Of a DNA stretch of 64,000 bases, positions 27,221 through 35,057 are shown piece after piece. The notes beneath the pieces were generated by a model. That model was not told where the DNA came from. It ran no database searches and was given only the letters and a program-made list of their open reading frames with translations. Position numbers and translations under genes: made by a program. The stretch comes from Brevibacillus brevis (GTDB lineage: Bacteria; Bacillota; Bacilli; Brevibacillales; Brevibacillaceae). The DNA is taken from the NCBI RefSeq assembly GCF_031583145.1, contig NZ_CP134050.1, forward strand, positions 1,020,001 to 1,084,000, in the 5' to 3' direction. The stretch's first letter is position 1. Every line of letters begins with the position of its first letter.

Positions 27221-27714
27221 CATTTCACCATCCACTGATAGTAGTGGACGTCGTGCCACTCCCCGAACTTGAAGCCCACCTCGCTCAGCTTTCCGACCTG
27301 GCGGAAGCCGAACTTTTCATGGAGCCGAAAGCTGGCTTCGTTCCCGCCCGTAATTCCACTGATGACGGTGTGATAGCCAAGCTTCCGGGCCCGCTCGAGG
27401 ATTTCTGCCATCAGGACGCTTCCGACATGCTTGCCTCGCTGCTGCTCGTCGATGTAGATAGACAGCTCGGTTGTGTTTCCGTAAGCAGGCTTTTCGCGGA
27501 AGGCGGACAGGCACGCGTAGCCGATGACGGCTCCGGCGGCGTCTTCCGCGACGATGAGCGGATAGCGGTCGCCGTGCTTGTGAAACCAGACGGTTCGCTG
27601 CTCCAGGCTTTGCTCTTCCAGGTCGAAGGTAGCGACCAGCGTGTTGACTGCATGATTGTATATTGCCAGCATGGCTGGCAAATCGTTCAGATGGGCGTCA
27701 CGGATGTGCACCAT
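27220..27714 (-). CDS. GNAT acetyltransferase, phosphinothricin/methionine-sulfone type
   Basis: 164 residues of the Pat/YncA GNAT group: MVHIRDAHLNDLPAMLAIYN, VIGYACLSAFREKPAYGNTT, ELSIYIDEQQRGKHVGSVLM (acetyl-CoA binding QRGKHVG) and ASFRLHEKFGFRQVGKLSEV. Relatives acetylate phosphinothricin, methionine sulfone or small amines. Start at 27714 is preceded by AGAGGG. Frame is open far upstream on this strand but inside the exonuclease gene. Confidence 0.85.
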   Translation of the reverse strand: MVHIRDAHLNDLPAMLAIYNHAVNTLVATFDLEEQSLEQRTVWFHKHGDRYPLIVAEDAAGAVIGYACLSAFREKPAYGNTTELSIYIDEQQRGKHVGSVLMAEILERARKLGYHTVISGITGGNEASFRLHEKFGFRQVGKLSEVGFKFGEWHDVHYYQWMVK

Positions 27715-27755
27715 AGCATTTCCCTCTTCTGCAAATGAAATTTTCCTTTCGCCAG

Positions 27756-28490
27756 CTACCGCAAAGCTTCGTAGACCTGACGAAGGTTCGTATAGCCTGC
27801 GGCCTGGGCCTTGAGCAAGTATTTGCCCCAAAGCGTCCCCGCCGCCACGGCATCGCAATAGGCGTGGTGACGGCGGGAAATGGGGATGTCGTGCAGCTCG
27901 CAGAGGGCATCCAGCGAACCGTTGCCGATCGGCTTGGACAACAGGCGGATCAGCAGCATGGTATCCAGCATCCGGTGCGTCAAGGGACGACGGCTCGTCT
28001 TCCACAGGCCGGCGCGGAAAAATTCGCGTTCGTGCCGGGAGTGGTGGGCGACAAGCGGACGGTCGCCGACAAATCGAAAAAATCGGGACATGGCCAAGAG
28101 GAGGTCGGGTGCAGTGGCGACCATGTCGTCCGAGATTCCTGTCAGGGACTTGACGTGGGGAGGGATCGAACGCCCAGGGTTGACCAGCGTGTAAAAGGAA
28201 TCGCCCAATAGCAGCTTGTCGCCTTTCATGGCTACCGCCCCGATGGAGATAATGGCATCGCCGTGATCCGGGTAAAAACCGGTGGTCTCGATATCCACGA
28301 CGACGACCTCCAGATTTTCAAGCGGCAGATCCGCCCCTGAATCGGCCTGTTTGCGCTCCTTGTTCAGCGAGCGGAGGTAGGCGAGGTGGTGCTTGTCAAC
28401 GCTGTCTTTCCCGATGTTCCAATCTCCCTGCACAACTGCGGCGTCGCGGCTCCGATGCCATAAGCGTCCGAAAAGATCCCATTTTGCCAA
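27756..28490 (-). CDS. DnaQ-like 3'-5' exonuclease
   Basis: 244 residues with an N-terminal ~60-residue extension and an exonuclease domain: Exo I VVDIETTGF (Asp66, Glu68), Exo III HHAYCDA (His209, Asp213), so DEDDh type. At the Exo II position the usual Asp reads Glu (AHHSRHEREFF, Glu154), a conservative change. It lies 11 nt after the nucleotidyltransferase-like gene and is likely co-transcribed with it and amt. A similar DnaQ/DUF294 pairing occurs in other bacteria, in my memory; the role is not defined. Confidence 0.85.
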   Translation of the reverse strand: MAKWDLFGRLWHRSRDAAVVQGDWNIGKDSVDKHHLAYLRSLNKERKQADSGADLPLENLEVVVVDIETTGFYPDHGDAIISIGAVAMKGDKLLLGDSFYTLVNPGRSIPPHVKSLTGISDDMVATAPDLLLAMSRFFRFVGDRPLVAHHSRHEREFFRAGLWKTSRRPLTHRMLDTMLLIRLLSKPIGNGSLDALCELHDIPISRRHHAYCDAVAAGTLWGKYLLKAQAAGYTNLRQVYEALR

Positions 28491-28501
28491 TGTGTTCCCT
28501 C

Positions 28502-29671
28502 CTACCCTTCAAAACCGGACGGGAGCTTTGCTGTCATCCGTTGCAGACGTATGGCGAGCTTCATCGCTGTACGTGCCATGACGGTCGTGTCGGCTGACAG
28601 TTCCCCTAATTTGATGTAGCTGTTGCTGGTGTACTGGCCGTCTTCCCAATGCAGCGGGGCGACCAGGCGCAGCCCGAGAAGCTGGCGGAAATGGCTTTCT
28701 ACCTCATCGCAAAAGCTTTTGGGCCAAATGCCTTTTTCACGCAGCAGGACCAGTCGCTCGAGCGTCGAGCTGCAGAAGATCCCGTTTGCAAGGGCGAAGT
28801 GGCGGACACAATTGACGATTGGCAGGTAGACGCCGTATTTCAAATTGACGGCCCCCCGGAAACGGCCTTGGACCTCGGGCAGAATACGTCCGAACAATCC
28901 GAGCGGCACCCGGTAATGCAAGGTGTTGCTGACAAGACGGCTCATTAAAAAATGATTGTTGGCAAGCAACCGGCGAAAGTGGTCGAGGACCGGCCCGAAA
29001 ATGGCCGTTTCTCCCCAGAGGACGCGGGCGTCGCTCGCGAGCAGCAGGTAACGGGCATTTTCCCAGATGGGGTGAGAGGCCCAGCTATCGATTCGTTCGA
29101 TCCACTGTTCCACGCTTCCCCGCCATTTTGGGGAGACGCAGGTGACATTTCCTTGGCATGGAGGGTAGCCGGCTTCTTCCAGGCCTTGTACGATCGTCGC
29201 CCCCAAGAGGTGAAAGTAATGGTGCACCTTTTCTGTGTCAGCCGCATCGAGATGCGGGGGAAGTAGGTAGACCAGCCCGTTGTCCTGGTCGCTGATGAGC
29301 GCCTGTTCGTGTCTCCCGCCGCTGCCGAACTGGAGAAAGGCGAAAGGGACGGGCGGTGTTCCCCCGCCCCTTTTTGCCAGCTCTCTGACAGCGAGAAGAA
29401 CGCTATGCCGGATGATGCTGTCGTGGATCAGGTTGACGACGACGGCAAATGGCGCCAGCTCGCCCGCGCGTTTTAACGTATGCAGGGGAGCTGCATCCAG
29501 GAGCTCTTGCCGAAGGAGAGACAGCTCGCGGAAAGTCTCGGTCCGGCTGATCCTCTCCAGTTGATCAGGTGAGAGTGTGAGAGGTGCTGGCTTTGGTGGT
29601 TCCAGTGGGCTGAAGGCGTTCAGGCTGGAGAAGTTCGGGATAGCCGTATCCCCCGTGTTCGCTAAGGTCAA
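28502..29671 (-). CDS. DUF294/GlnD-like nucleotidyltransferase
   Basis: 389 residues if translation starts at the TTG at 29671 (AGAGGTGG about 7 nt upstream). The nucleotidyltransferase core is FGSGGRHEQALISDQDNGLV with Gly-Ser at 116-117 and Asp128/Asp130, the GS-x-D-x-D pattern of GlnD-type and DUF294 enzymes. The C-terminal half is helical (DUF294_C-like; NCVRHFALANGIF). No HD or ACT domains, no CBS. Its first 107 nt overlap the 3' end of amt in another frame. The setting next to amt suggests a signalling role in nitrogen control, as a hypothesis. Confidence 0.8.
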   Translation of the reverse strand: MTLANTGDTAIPNFSSLNAFSPLEPPKPAPLTLSPDQLERISRTETFRELSLLRQELLDAAPLHTLKRAGELAPFAVVVNLIHDSIIRHSVLLAVRELAKRGGGTPPVPFAFLQFGSGGRHEQALISDQDNGLVYLLPPHLDAADTEKVHHYFHLLGATIVQGLEEAGYPPCQGNVTCVSPKWRGSVEQWIERIDSWASHPIWENARYLLLASDARVLWGETAIFGPVLDHFRRLLANNHFLMSRLVSNTLHYRVPLGLFGRILPEVQGRFRGAVNLKYGVYLPIVNCVRHFALANGIFCSSTLERLVLLREKGIWPKSFCDEVESHFRQLLGLRLVAPLHWEDGQYTSNSYIKLGELSADTTVMARTAMKLAIRLQRMTAKLPSGFEG

Positions 29672-30899
29672 GACCGACCACCTCTTCTTCCTCGGTCACG
29701 CGAAGACCGATCGTTGCTTTCAATACGGACAAGACGATGTAAGAAATGACGAAGACGTAAACCATGGAGCCCGCCAGACCGAGGGCTTGCACTCCCAGCT
29801 GATGGAAGCCGCCGCCGTAGAACAGCCCCGCTCCGCCCACGCCGACCTTTTCCGCCAGCTCGGGAGTCGCAAACAGGCCGGTGGACAAGGTGCCCCAAAT
29901 CCCCGCGACGCCGTGCACGGAGAAGGCGAAGATCGGGTCGTCGATGCCGATGCGGTCAAACCAGATGGACGTGTAGAATGTTAGAATTCCTGACACCGCT
30001 CCGATCAAGACAGCTGCCCAGGGATCTACGAATGCGCAAGAGGCGGTGATGGCGACGAGCGCGGCCAGCACACCGTTCAGCATGCTCGGGATGTCCGCTT
30101 TGCCCATGACGATCCAGGAAATCGCCAGGGCTGCGACTGCCCCCGCCGCTGTGGCGAGGTTGGTCGTCATCGCCACGTAGCCGAAAAATCCGGAGGTGCT
30201 GCCAAGAGTGGAGCCTGCGTTGAAGCCGAACCAGCCGATCCACAGGAACAGCACACCGAGCACGGAGTACACCTGGTTGTGGCCGGGTATCAGGTTGGAG
30301 CTTCCGTCGCGATTGTATTTGCCGATCCGGGGCTTGAGGAGGATGGTGGCGACGAGGGCTACGATAGCGCCTTGCAGGTGGACGACCGTGGAACCGGCGA
30401 AGTCTTGCATGCCGAGCTGTGCCAGCCAGCCGCCGCCCCACACCCAGTGACCGACTACGGGATAAATGAGGACAGTAAACAATACGCTGAAAATGAAATA
30501 AATAGACAGCTTGGCGCGTTCTGCAAATCCGCCCCAGGCGATCGCGAGCGACACCGCGCAAAAAGCCAGCTGAAACAAAAAGAGGATGGAAATGGGGACG
30601 GTAGCTGCGGAAAAAGCAGAAAAAGATTCTGTAGAGGTGCCGTCAAAAAAGAATCCGGACAATCCGAGGAAAGAGTTCCCGTCCCCGAAAGTCAGGCCGA
30701 AGCCCAACGCCCAAAAAGCGATGGAGCAGATGCCGAACGTAAGCACAGTCTTGCCGGCGACGTGTCCGGCATTTTTCATGCGAGTCGATCCTGCTTCCAG
30801 CAAGGCGAAGCCAACTTGCATAAGGATGACCAGAATCGCAGAGACCATGACCCACGTGGCATCGATGGCGGAAGATAGTTGCGCTAGAGTCGGTTCCAT
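29565..30899 (-). CDS. amt: Ammonium transporter
   Basis: 444 residues, 11 predicted TM helices, Amt/MEP/Rh family. Signature ADATWVMVSAILVILM-type start, LLEAGSTRMKNAGHVAGK, the pore histidine regions VHLQGAIVAL and FSVHGVAGIWGTLSTGLF, and a C-terminal cytosolic tail after ISYIVLSVLKATIGLRV. No glnB/glnK (PII) gene is next to it. AAGGAG precedes the ATG by 8 nt. Upstream lie two GlnR/TnrA boxes and a sigma-A promoter, so expression should follow nitrogen state. Confidence 0.95.
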   Translation of the reverse strand: MEPTLAQLSSAIDATWVMVSAILVILMQVGFALLEAGSTRMKNAGHVAGKTVLTFGICSIAFWALGFGLTFGDGNSFLGLSGFFFDGTSTESFSAFSAATVPISILFLFQLAFCAVSLAIAWGGFAERAKLSIYFIFSVLFTVLIYPVVGHWVWGGGWLAQLGMQDFAGSTVVHLQGAIVALVATILLKPRIGKYNRDGSSNLIPGHNQVYSVLGVLFLWIGWFGFNAGSTLGSTSGFFGYVAMTTNLATAAGAVAALAISWIVMGKADIPSMLNGVLAALVAITASCAFVDPWAAVLIGAVSGILTFYTSIWFDRIGIDDPIFAFSVHGVAGIWGTLSTGLFATPELAEKVGVGGAGLFYGGGFHQLGVQALGLAGSMVYVFVISYIVLSVLKATIGLRVTEEEEVVGLDLSEHGGYGYPELLQPERLQPTGTTKASTSHTLT

Positions 30900-30917
30900 T
30901 CAATCCACTCCTTTTTA

Positions 30918-30934
30918 TGTCAGATAAACTGACA
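30918..30934 (-). promoter_or_regulatory. GlnR/TnrA box, proximal, in the amt leader
   Basis: TGTCAGATAAACTGACA fits TGTNA-N7-TNACA perfectly. It lies 19-35 nt before the amt start, about +13 to +29 from the predicted transcription start, a position suited to repression. Confidence 0.85.
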
Positions 30935-30947
30935 CACAATTTATTTA

Positions 30948-30964
30948 TGTCAGATTATATGACA
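30948..30964 (-). promoter_or_regulatory. GlnR/TnrA box, distal, over the amt -10
   Basis: TGTCAGATTATATGACA fits TGTNA-N7-TNACA perfectly. It contains the amt -10 and is exactly 30 bp from the proximal box, so both sites face the same side of the helix. Confidence 0.88.
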
Positions 30965-30982
30965 CAAAAATTAGGTTTGCAA
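30954..30982 (-). promoter_or_regulatory. Sigma-A promoter of amt
   Basis: On the minus strand TTGCAA, exactly 17 nt, TATAAT. The -10 is inside the distal GlnR/TnrA box. Confidence 0.7.
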
Positions 30983-31001
30983 TGCCTTTTTTCAAATAAA
31001 A

Positions 31002-31051
31002 GGGAAAACACCAATCCTTCTGACTATGCATCGAAAGATTGGTGTTTTTCC
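31002..31051. terminator. Terminator with an MFS stop codon in its loop
   Basis: GGGAAAACACCAATC and GATTGGTGTTTTTCC around a 20-nt loop that contains the stop codon and last codons of the minus-strand MFS gene. T-rich on the minus strand after the hairpin. Confidence 0.8.
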
Positions 31052-32262
31052 GTTTGATTTCGTTTCTCGATTAGCAGCCCCACCGCAGAGAGGGCTGCCA
31101 AAAACAGCCCGCTGGTCAGGAACAGCTGCTCGACCGGCAGCTTTCCGAGCCAGACTGCCCCCAGGGTGCTCGAAAGCATCCCGAAGAAGGTAAACATCAG
31201 CATGTTGATGGCGTACACTTTCCCGATGTGAGCATCCTTGGCCTTGAGCTGGATCGCCGTCACGGTCGGAATGCCGATCAGCGGTCCGCCGACTCCGGCG
31301 ATGGCAGCGCCGAGAAAAGCGATCCAGTGAAAGGTGCCGCCGGCCGTGAGCAGCAGGAACCCTCCCGCTTGCGCCACCCAGCCCATCAGAATGACAAACA
31401 GGTGTCGGGAGTAACTGGCGCGCGACATGTACAGGCTTCCCAGCAGATTGCCGACTCCGTAGAAGCCCATGAGCATGGCCAGGGTGCTACCGTTTCCTTG
31501 CTCCATTCGCTCTGCGAGGAAGGGGAACCCGACGTTGTACGTAACCAGCCACACGAGGTACCCCAGGTTGCTGAACAGGAGGATGGAAAGCAAGGAGCGG
31601 TTTTGCCTCAGCTCGTTGACGCCCGTCGCGATGTCTGCGCCGTACTGTCGGACGCTCAGCTTGGAGGCGGGGCCGCTATCGGTTCGCTTGGTCATGCCAA
31701 TGGTGCATACGAAAAGGACAGAGAGCAGGTAGCTGCCTGCATTCACGAAGAACAGGGTGGAAAGCGGGACAGCGGATGCGACCAGCCCGATGGTCATCGG
31801 CGCGAGGATCCGTACGGTGCGAAAGGTCGTGTCCAGGATTCCGTTTGCCCGACTCAGCTGCTCCAGCGGGACGATGGACTTCAGTGCGACAGTCCGTGCC
31901 GGCTGAAACAAGCTGGAAAATACCCCGAGCATAAATTGCGCGGCCAAAAAGAAGGAAAACTGCCTGGCTCCGAAAACGGTCATGACACCGACGGCGAGGA
32001 CGACCCCAATCCGTGCCACATCCGTACCTGCCATTAACAGACGGGGATTGCACCGGTCCGCGAGAACGCCGCCGATCAAGTAAAACAAGAGTCCCGCCAC
32101 CATTTCCGGAACAGCGAGCAGGCTCAGTGCCGTGCCCGACTTGGTCGTCTGAAGCAAGTACCACAGCAAGGCAAAGCTGTAGCACTGATCGCCGATGTTG
32201 GCTGTCAGCTGCGCCAGCCAAAGCTTCAGGAAAGAGCTGTTTTTCCATAGTGATGTCCGCAC
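31024..32262 (-). CDS. MFS transporter, macrolide-efflux-like
   Basis: About 412 residues from a GTG at 32262 (AGAGGAG 7 nt upstream); an in-frame ATG 11 codons earlier has no ribosome site. Twelve TM helices expected; the start SSFLKLWLAQLTANIGDQCYSFAL and GGVLADRCNPRLLMAGTDVAR loop are typical of the MFS_3/Mef-like exporter group. Substrate unknown. Adjacent to a second MFS gene on the same strand. Confidence 0.83.
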   Translation of the reverse strand: MRTSLWKNSSFLKLWLAQLTANIGDQCYSFALLWYLLQTTKSGTALSLLAVPEMVAGLLFYLIGGVLADRCNPRLLMAGTDVARIGVVLAVGVMTVFGARQFSFFLAAQFMLGVFSSLFQPARTVALKSIVPLEQLSRANGILDTTFRTVRILAPMTIGLVASAVPLSTLFFVNAGSYLLSVLFVCTIGMTKRTDSGPASKLSVRQYGADIATGVNELRQNRSLLSILLFSNLGYLVWLVTYNVGFPFLAERMEQGNGSTLAMLMGFYGVGNLLGSLYMSRASYSRHLFVILMGWVAQAGGFLLLTAGGTFHWIAFLGAAIAGVGGPLIGIPTVTAIQLKAKDAHIGKVYAINMLMFTFFGMLSSTLGAVWLGKLPVEQLFLTSGLFLAALSAVGLLIEKRNQTEKHQSFDA

Positions 32263-32350
32263 GCCCAATCTCCTCTGCCCTAAAATTTTCAGCAAAATTA
32301 TTTTGATTCAGACAATAGAGTAGCAAGGGCGCCAGGGAATGTAAAGAGCC

Positions 32351-33535
32351 TTACAGATTCACGCCAACCGGTTTGCTCTCGGGCTTGCGCAGGAACAGCA
32401 AGGAAGCAAAGAGGGTCCCGGCGATGGACAACATGGTCACGGCAAAAAAGCCAAAGGAGCTGTACAGTCCGCCGGCAAGAGCGGAGCCGGTCAAGGTGCC
32501 CGCGTACATGCAGGCGTTGGCCAGACTGGAGATCGTGCCACGGGAAGAAGCCGACAACGTCTGCAGCAGTCCCATCAGGATCGGGACAAGCATTCCAGAG
32601 AGGCAAAACATTCCGGTAAGAAGTACCTGTACAAAAGTGAGCCCGCTGACGTGAGGCAGGACGCTCAGCACAAGAGCGTTGGTCAGAAAACTGGCAGCCA
32701 GGGCGTTTTTTCTGCCCAACCGCTCGACCGCCCAGCCGCTGACAAGACTGCCTACCGTGTTTCCAAGCCCGATGAACACAGTCGTGACGCCGATTTGCGC
32801 AGTGGATTGGCCGAATTGATCGGACAGCCAGATTCCAAACAAGGAAAAGAACGCGTAGAAACCCGTCATAAGCAAATAGTAGGCAAAGAAATAGCGGGAA
32901 GCTCCAGGCACCGCCAAAAGGTCGCGGTAGCGAGTCCAGATTGAGCGGGCGCGGGCGGTTGCACCGCGCACGGATACAGCGGCCACGGGCGGCAGATCCG
33001 GCAAGCTGCGAGCGATGAATACGCACAAGAGCAAAGAGGCGGCACCCACAGCAAGAAATGGAAAGGAAATGTCCGCAGCGGCGAGGAAGCTGCCGAGCGG
33101 CACGCCGACAAACTGGGACGAAGTAAGACCGGTCATCACGATCCCCATGGCTTTGGCGATCTGAGCCGGAGAAAACAGGATGGGAACGGATGCCCAAACC
33201 TGCGGGCCGACAAAGGCGGAGCACACGCCAGCCAGGAAGCGGAAGGCAAACATCGCGGCATACTGATCGGCAAAACCGCAAGCGATGGTCGCGAAGGCGA
33301 AGCCCAGCATTCCGAATGTCATCACCCGCTTTCGGTTCCAGTTGTCCGACAGCGGTCCGGCCACAATGGCAAACAAGGCGTACCCGAGAGCGTAGGCCGC
33401 CACCAGCCAACCCGCTTCAGTCGTACTGGCGTGATACAGCTCCCGCAAGGCCGGCAGCAGCGGGCTGATGATAAAGGTGTCGGTGCCGATCAAAAACATC
33501 GTACAAAACAGGACAGTAAGCGAACGATAATTCAT
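32351..33535 (-). CDS. MFS transporter, DHA1 (drug:H+ antiporter) type
   Basis: 394 residues, 12 TM. The loop 2-3 motif A appears as GPLSDNWNRKRVM and the TM5 region as LTSSQFVGVPLGSFLA, fitting the 12-TM drug-antiporter or AraJ-like group. TTGGAGATG precedes the ATG. It lies directly downstream of an ArsR-type regulator gene on the same strand, with an inverted repeat between, so it is the likely target of that regulator. Confidence 0.85.
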   Translation of the reverse strand: MNYRSLTVLFCTMFLIGTDTFIISPLLPALRELYHASTTEAGWLVAAYALGYALFAIVAGPLSDNWNRKRVMTFGMLGFAFATIACGFADQYAAMFAFRFLAGVCSAFVGPQVWASVPILFSPAQIAKAMGIVMTGLTSSQFVGVPLGSFLAAADISFPFLAVGAASLLLCVFIARSLPDLPPVAAVSVRGATARARSIWTRYRDLLAVPGASRYFFAYYLLMTGFYAFFSLFGIWLSDQFGQSTAQIGVTTVFIGLGNTVGSLVSGWAVERLGRKNALAASFLTNALVLSVLPHVSGLTFVQVLLTGMFCLSGMLVPILMGLLQTLSASSRGTISSLANACMYAGTLTGSALAGGLYSSFGFFAVTMLSIAGTLFASLLFLRKPESKPVGVNL

Positions 33536-33562
33536 GTCTTCATCTCCAATGATCCTATAATT

Positions 33563-33576
33563 CTATTGTTTAATAG
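33563..33576 (-). promoter_or_regulatory. Operator-like repeat before the DHA1 gene
   Basis: CTATT-gttt-AATAG in an AT-rich 84-nt gap between the ArsR-type gene and the MFS gene. Short, so only suggestive. Confidence 0.3.
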
Positions 33577-33619
33577 TTAAATGATTTTTGAACTAAAGAC
33601 CAAAAAAGATGATACCGCG

Positions 33620-33919
33620 TTAGAGGGTATCCAAAAATCCGGGCAGGATTTGCTCGAATGTATCTGCGTGGATGCACATGTAACGAGTTTGCCCCTCCTT
33701 TCTTACTTTGATCAATCCTGCTTCCCTGAGCGTGCGAAAGTGGTAGGAGGCGTTGGATTTGGATGCCTCGCACCTGTCGCCCACTTCGGTGCAGTTCATT
33801 TCTCTGCCTGTCTGGTGCAGCAGTTTGATGATGGCAAGTCTGGTCTCGTCAGCCAGCGCTTTGAAAATTTTGACCCGCCATTCATTAAGGGATTGTTGGT
33901 TTTGTTGTTCAATAATCAT
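33620..33919 (-). CDS. ArsR-family winged-helix regulator
   Basis: 99 residues: KIFKALADETRLAIIKLLHQ, recognition helix region CEASKSNASYHFRTLREAGL and wing KVRKEGQTRYMCIH. It lacks the CxC metal motif of ArsR/SmtB sensors, so it probably senses something other than metals. Two Cys (CTEVGDRC) could be redox-active. The ribosome site is weak. It probably controls the MFS gene that follows and its own expression. Confidence 0.85.
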   Translation of the reverse strand: MIIEQQNQQSLNEWRVKIFKALADETRLAIIKLLHQTGREMNCTEVGDRCEASKSNASYHFRTLREAGLIKVRKEGQTRYMCIHADTFEQILPGFLDTL

Positions 33920-33971
33920 GGAAGTATCTTACCAAGGTTTTCTATATGAGGCAAGAGGGGAATGTGCGCAA

Positions 33972-34002
33972 AAAAAAGAAGCCGAGCGACGGCTTCTTTT
34001 TT
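33972..34002 (-). terminator. Terminator of the 51-residue gene
   Basis: AAAAAGAAGCCG and CGGCTTCTTTTT around a 5-nt loop, with long A and T runs, about 38 nt past the stop of the small minus-strand gene. Confidence 0.85.
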
Positions 34003-34040
34003 ATTGCGCCGGCGGATGCTCCGGCAAAAAGCTAACGGTC

Positions 34041-34196
34041 TTATGGGGAAGGAGGGGAGGATTGACGGCTTCTTGGCTGCTGCGACGATCCCTGGTTGCT
34101 TTCCGTATGGGTATCGTCCGCTGCTGTGCTGCTGGTCAAGCCTGTGACTGCCAGGCCTTTCTGGTTCAGGTTTTTCGCACTTTTCCACTTGGACAT
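34041..34196 (-). CDS. Small Ser/Thr/Gln-rich protein, unknown
   Basis: 51 residues: MSKWKSAKNLNQKGLAVTGL then a Thr/Ser/Asp/Gln-rich tail. It has a good ribosome site (AAAGGAAAGGAG, 9 nt spacing) and its own strong terminator, which is why I call it. No TM, no recognised family. Small basic-headed proteins like this are frequent among minor spore proteins, but nothing proves that. The 34197-34388 stretch has no other gene that I can support. Confidence 0.55.
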   Translation of the reverse strand: MSKWKSAKNLNQKGLAVTGLTSSTAADDTHTESNQGSSQQPRSRQSSPPSP

Positions 34197-34388
34197 GTCG
34201 GTCGCTCCTTTCCTTTGGTTTCTCTTTTACGATGCCAAACCATCCGCGGGGCTACTCATCCACATCTTGCCCTTGCCGCTTCCTTGCGTCATGGCTTGAG
34301 GGCCCTCGTAGGACCGGGTTGGGCCAGAGGGTGCTTCGAACGGAGACCGCAGGTATACTACAAGAAAGACCGTCTTGGAGAGGAGAAA

Positions 34389-34748
34389 ATGGGAATGGCT
34401 GGTTGCGTCATCATCGTGGAAGGCAAAACGGACAAGGAGCGGCTCCTGCGGGTGCTTGCGGAGCCTGTCACCATTCTGTGCACATACGGGACGTACAGCC
34501 CGGAGAAGGGGGAGGAGCTCGCAGAGCAAACCATGGACGCAGACGAAGTGTATCTGTTTACGGACGAGGATGCCAGCGGCAAAAAGCTGCGGGCCTGTTT
34601 GCGGGAGGATTTCCCCCGTGCCAGCCACCTGCATACGCTGAGCATGTACGCGGAAGTGGCCAACACGCCGCTTGACGTCCTGGCGGAGCTCCTGGATCGG
34701 GCAGGATTTGCGGTAGATCCGTCGGTCCTCGGGCACGGCGGAGGCTAA
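34389..34748 (+). CDS. Small Toprim-domain protein
   Basis: 119 residues, a lone Toprim domain: the first motif VIIVEGKTDKERLL has the catalytic Glu and the second VYLFTDEDASGKKLR the DxD. Such small Toprim proteins resemble the core of ribonuclease M5 and small primase-like proteins of Bacillota; the acceptor (RNA or DNA) is unknown. GAGAGGAG precedes the ATG. It is followed by a small membrane protein gene. Confidence 0.82.
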   Translation: MGMAGCVIIVEGKTDKERLLRVLAEPVTILCTYGTYSPEKGEELAEQTMDADEVYLFTDEDASGKKLRACLREDFPRASHLHTLSMYAEVANTPLDVLAELLDRAGFAVDPSVLGHGGG

Positions 34749-34793
34749 GGGATAAAACGCCGGCTCATCGGCTATAACATAGGTAGAGGACCT

Positions 34794-35018
34794 ATGGAGG
34801 TGCAAGCCGATTTGCGCAGTCTGATGACTTTTTTCAACCGCATGAATGTCCTGGCGTGGCTGGCGGGCATCTGGATCGCCCACGCTTTGCTGTATTTGGC
34901 GCTCGGAACGGCCACGTGGCTGGGGACGTCGATCCTGGCTACCGCGTTTTACGGGATTGTGATTCTGGTCGGGAAGCTCGTGGCGAGCCGTTATCCGGAC
35001 AAGGAAGAAAGCAAATGA
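34794..35018 (+). CDS. Small two-helix membrane protein
   Basis: 74 residues with two predicted TM helices (VLAWLAGIWIAHALLYLALG, LGTSILATAFYGIVILVGKL) and a charged C-terminus. Ribosome site GGTAGAGG. Its stop touches a bidirectional terminator. No family recognised. Confidence 0.6.
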   Translation: MEVQADLRSLMTFFNRMNVLAWLAGIWIAHALLYLALGTATWLGTSILATAFYGIVILVGKLVASRYPDKEESK

Positions 35019-35050
35019 AAAGCCGGCTTGCGAGAGCCGGCTTTCTTTTT
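35019..35050. terminator. Bidirectional terminator
   Basis: AAAGCCGGCT and AGCCGGCTTT around a 6-nt loop with a T-run, between the small membrane gene and uppP. Confidence 0.88.
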
Positions 35051-35057
35051 CGGGAGA

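Noticed and set aside
33753-34388. N-terminal extension of the Toprim protein by 200 residues
   Set aside because: The frame is open but crosses a terminator and a small minus-strand gene; the ribosome site lies right before the ATG at 34389.
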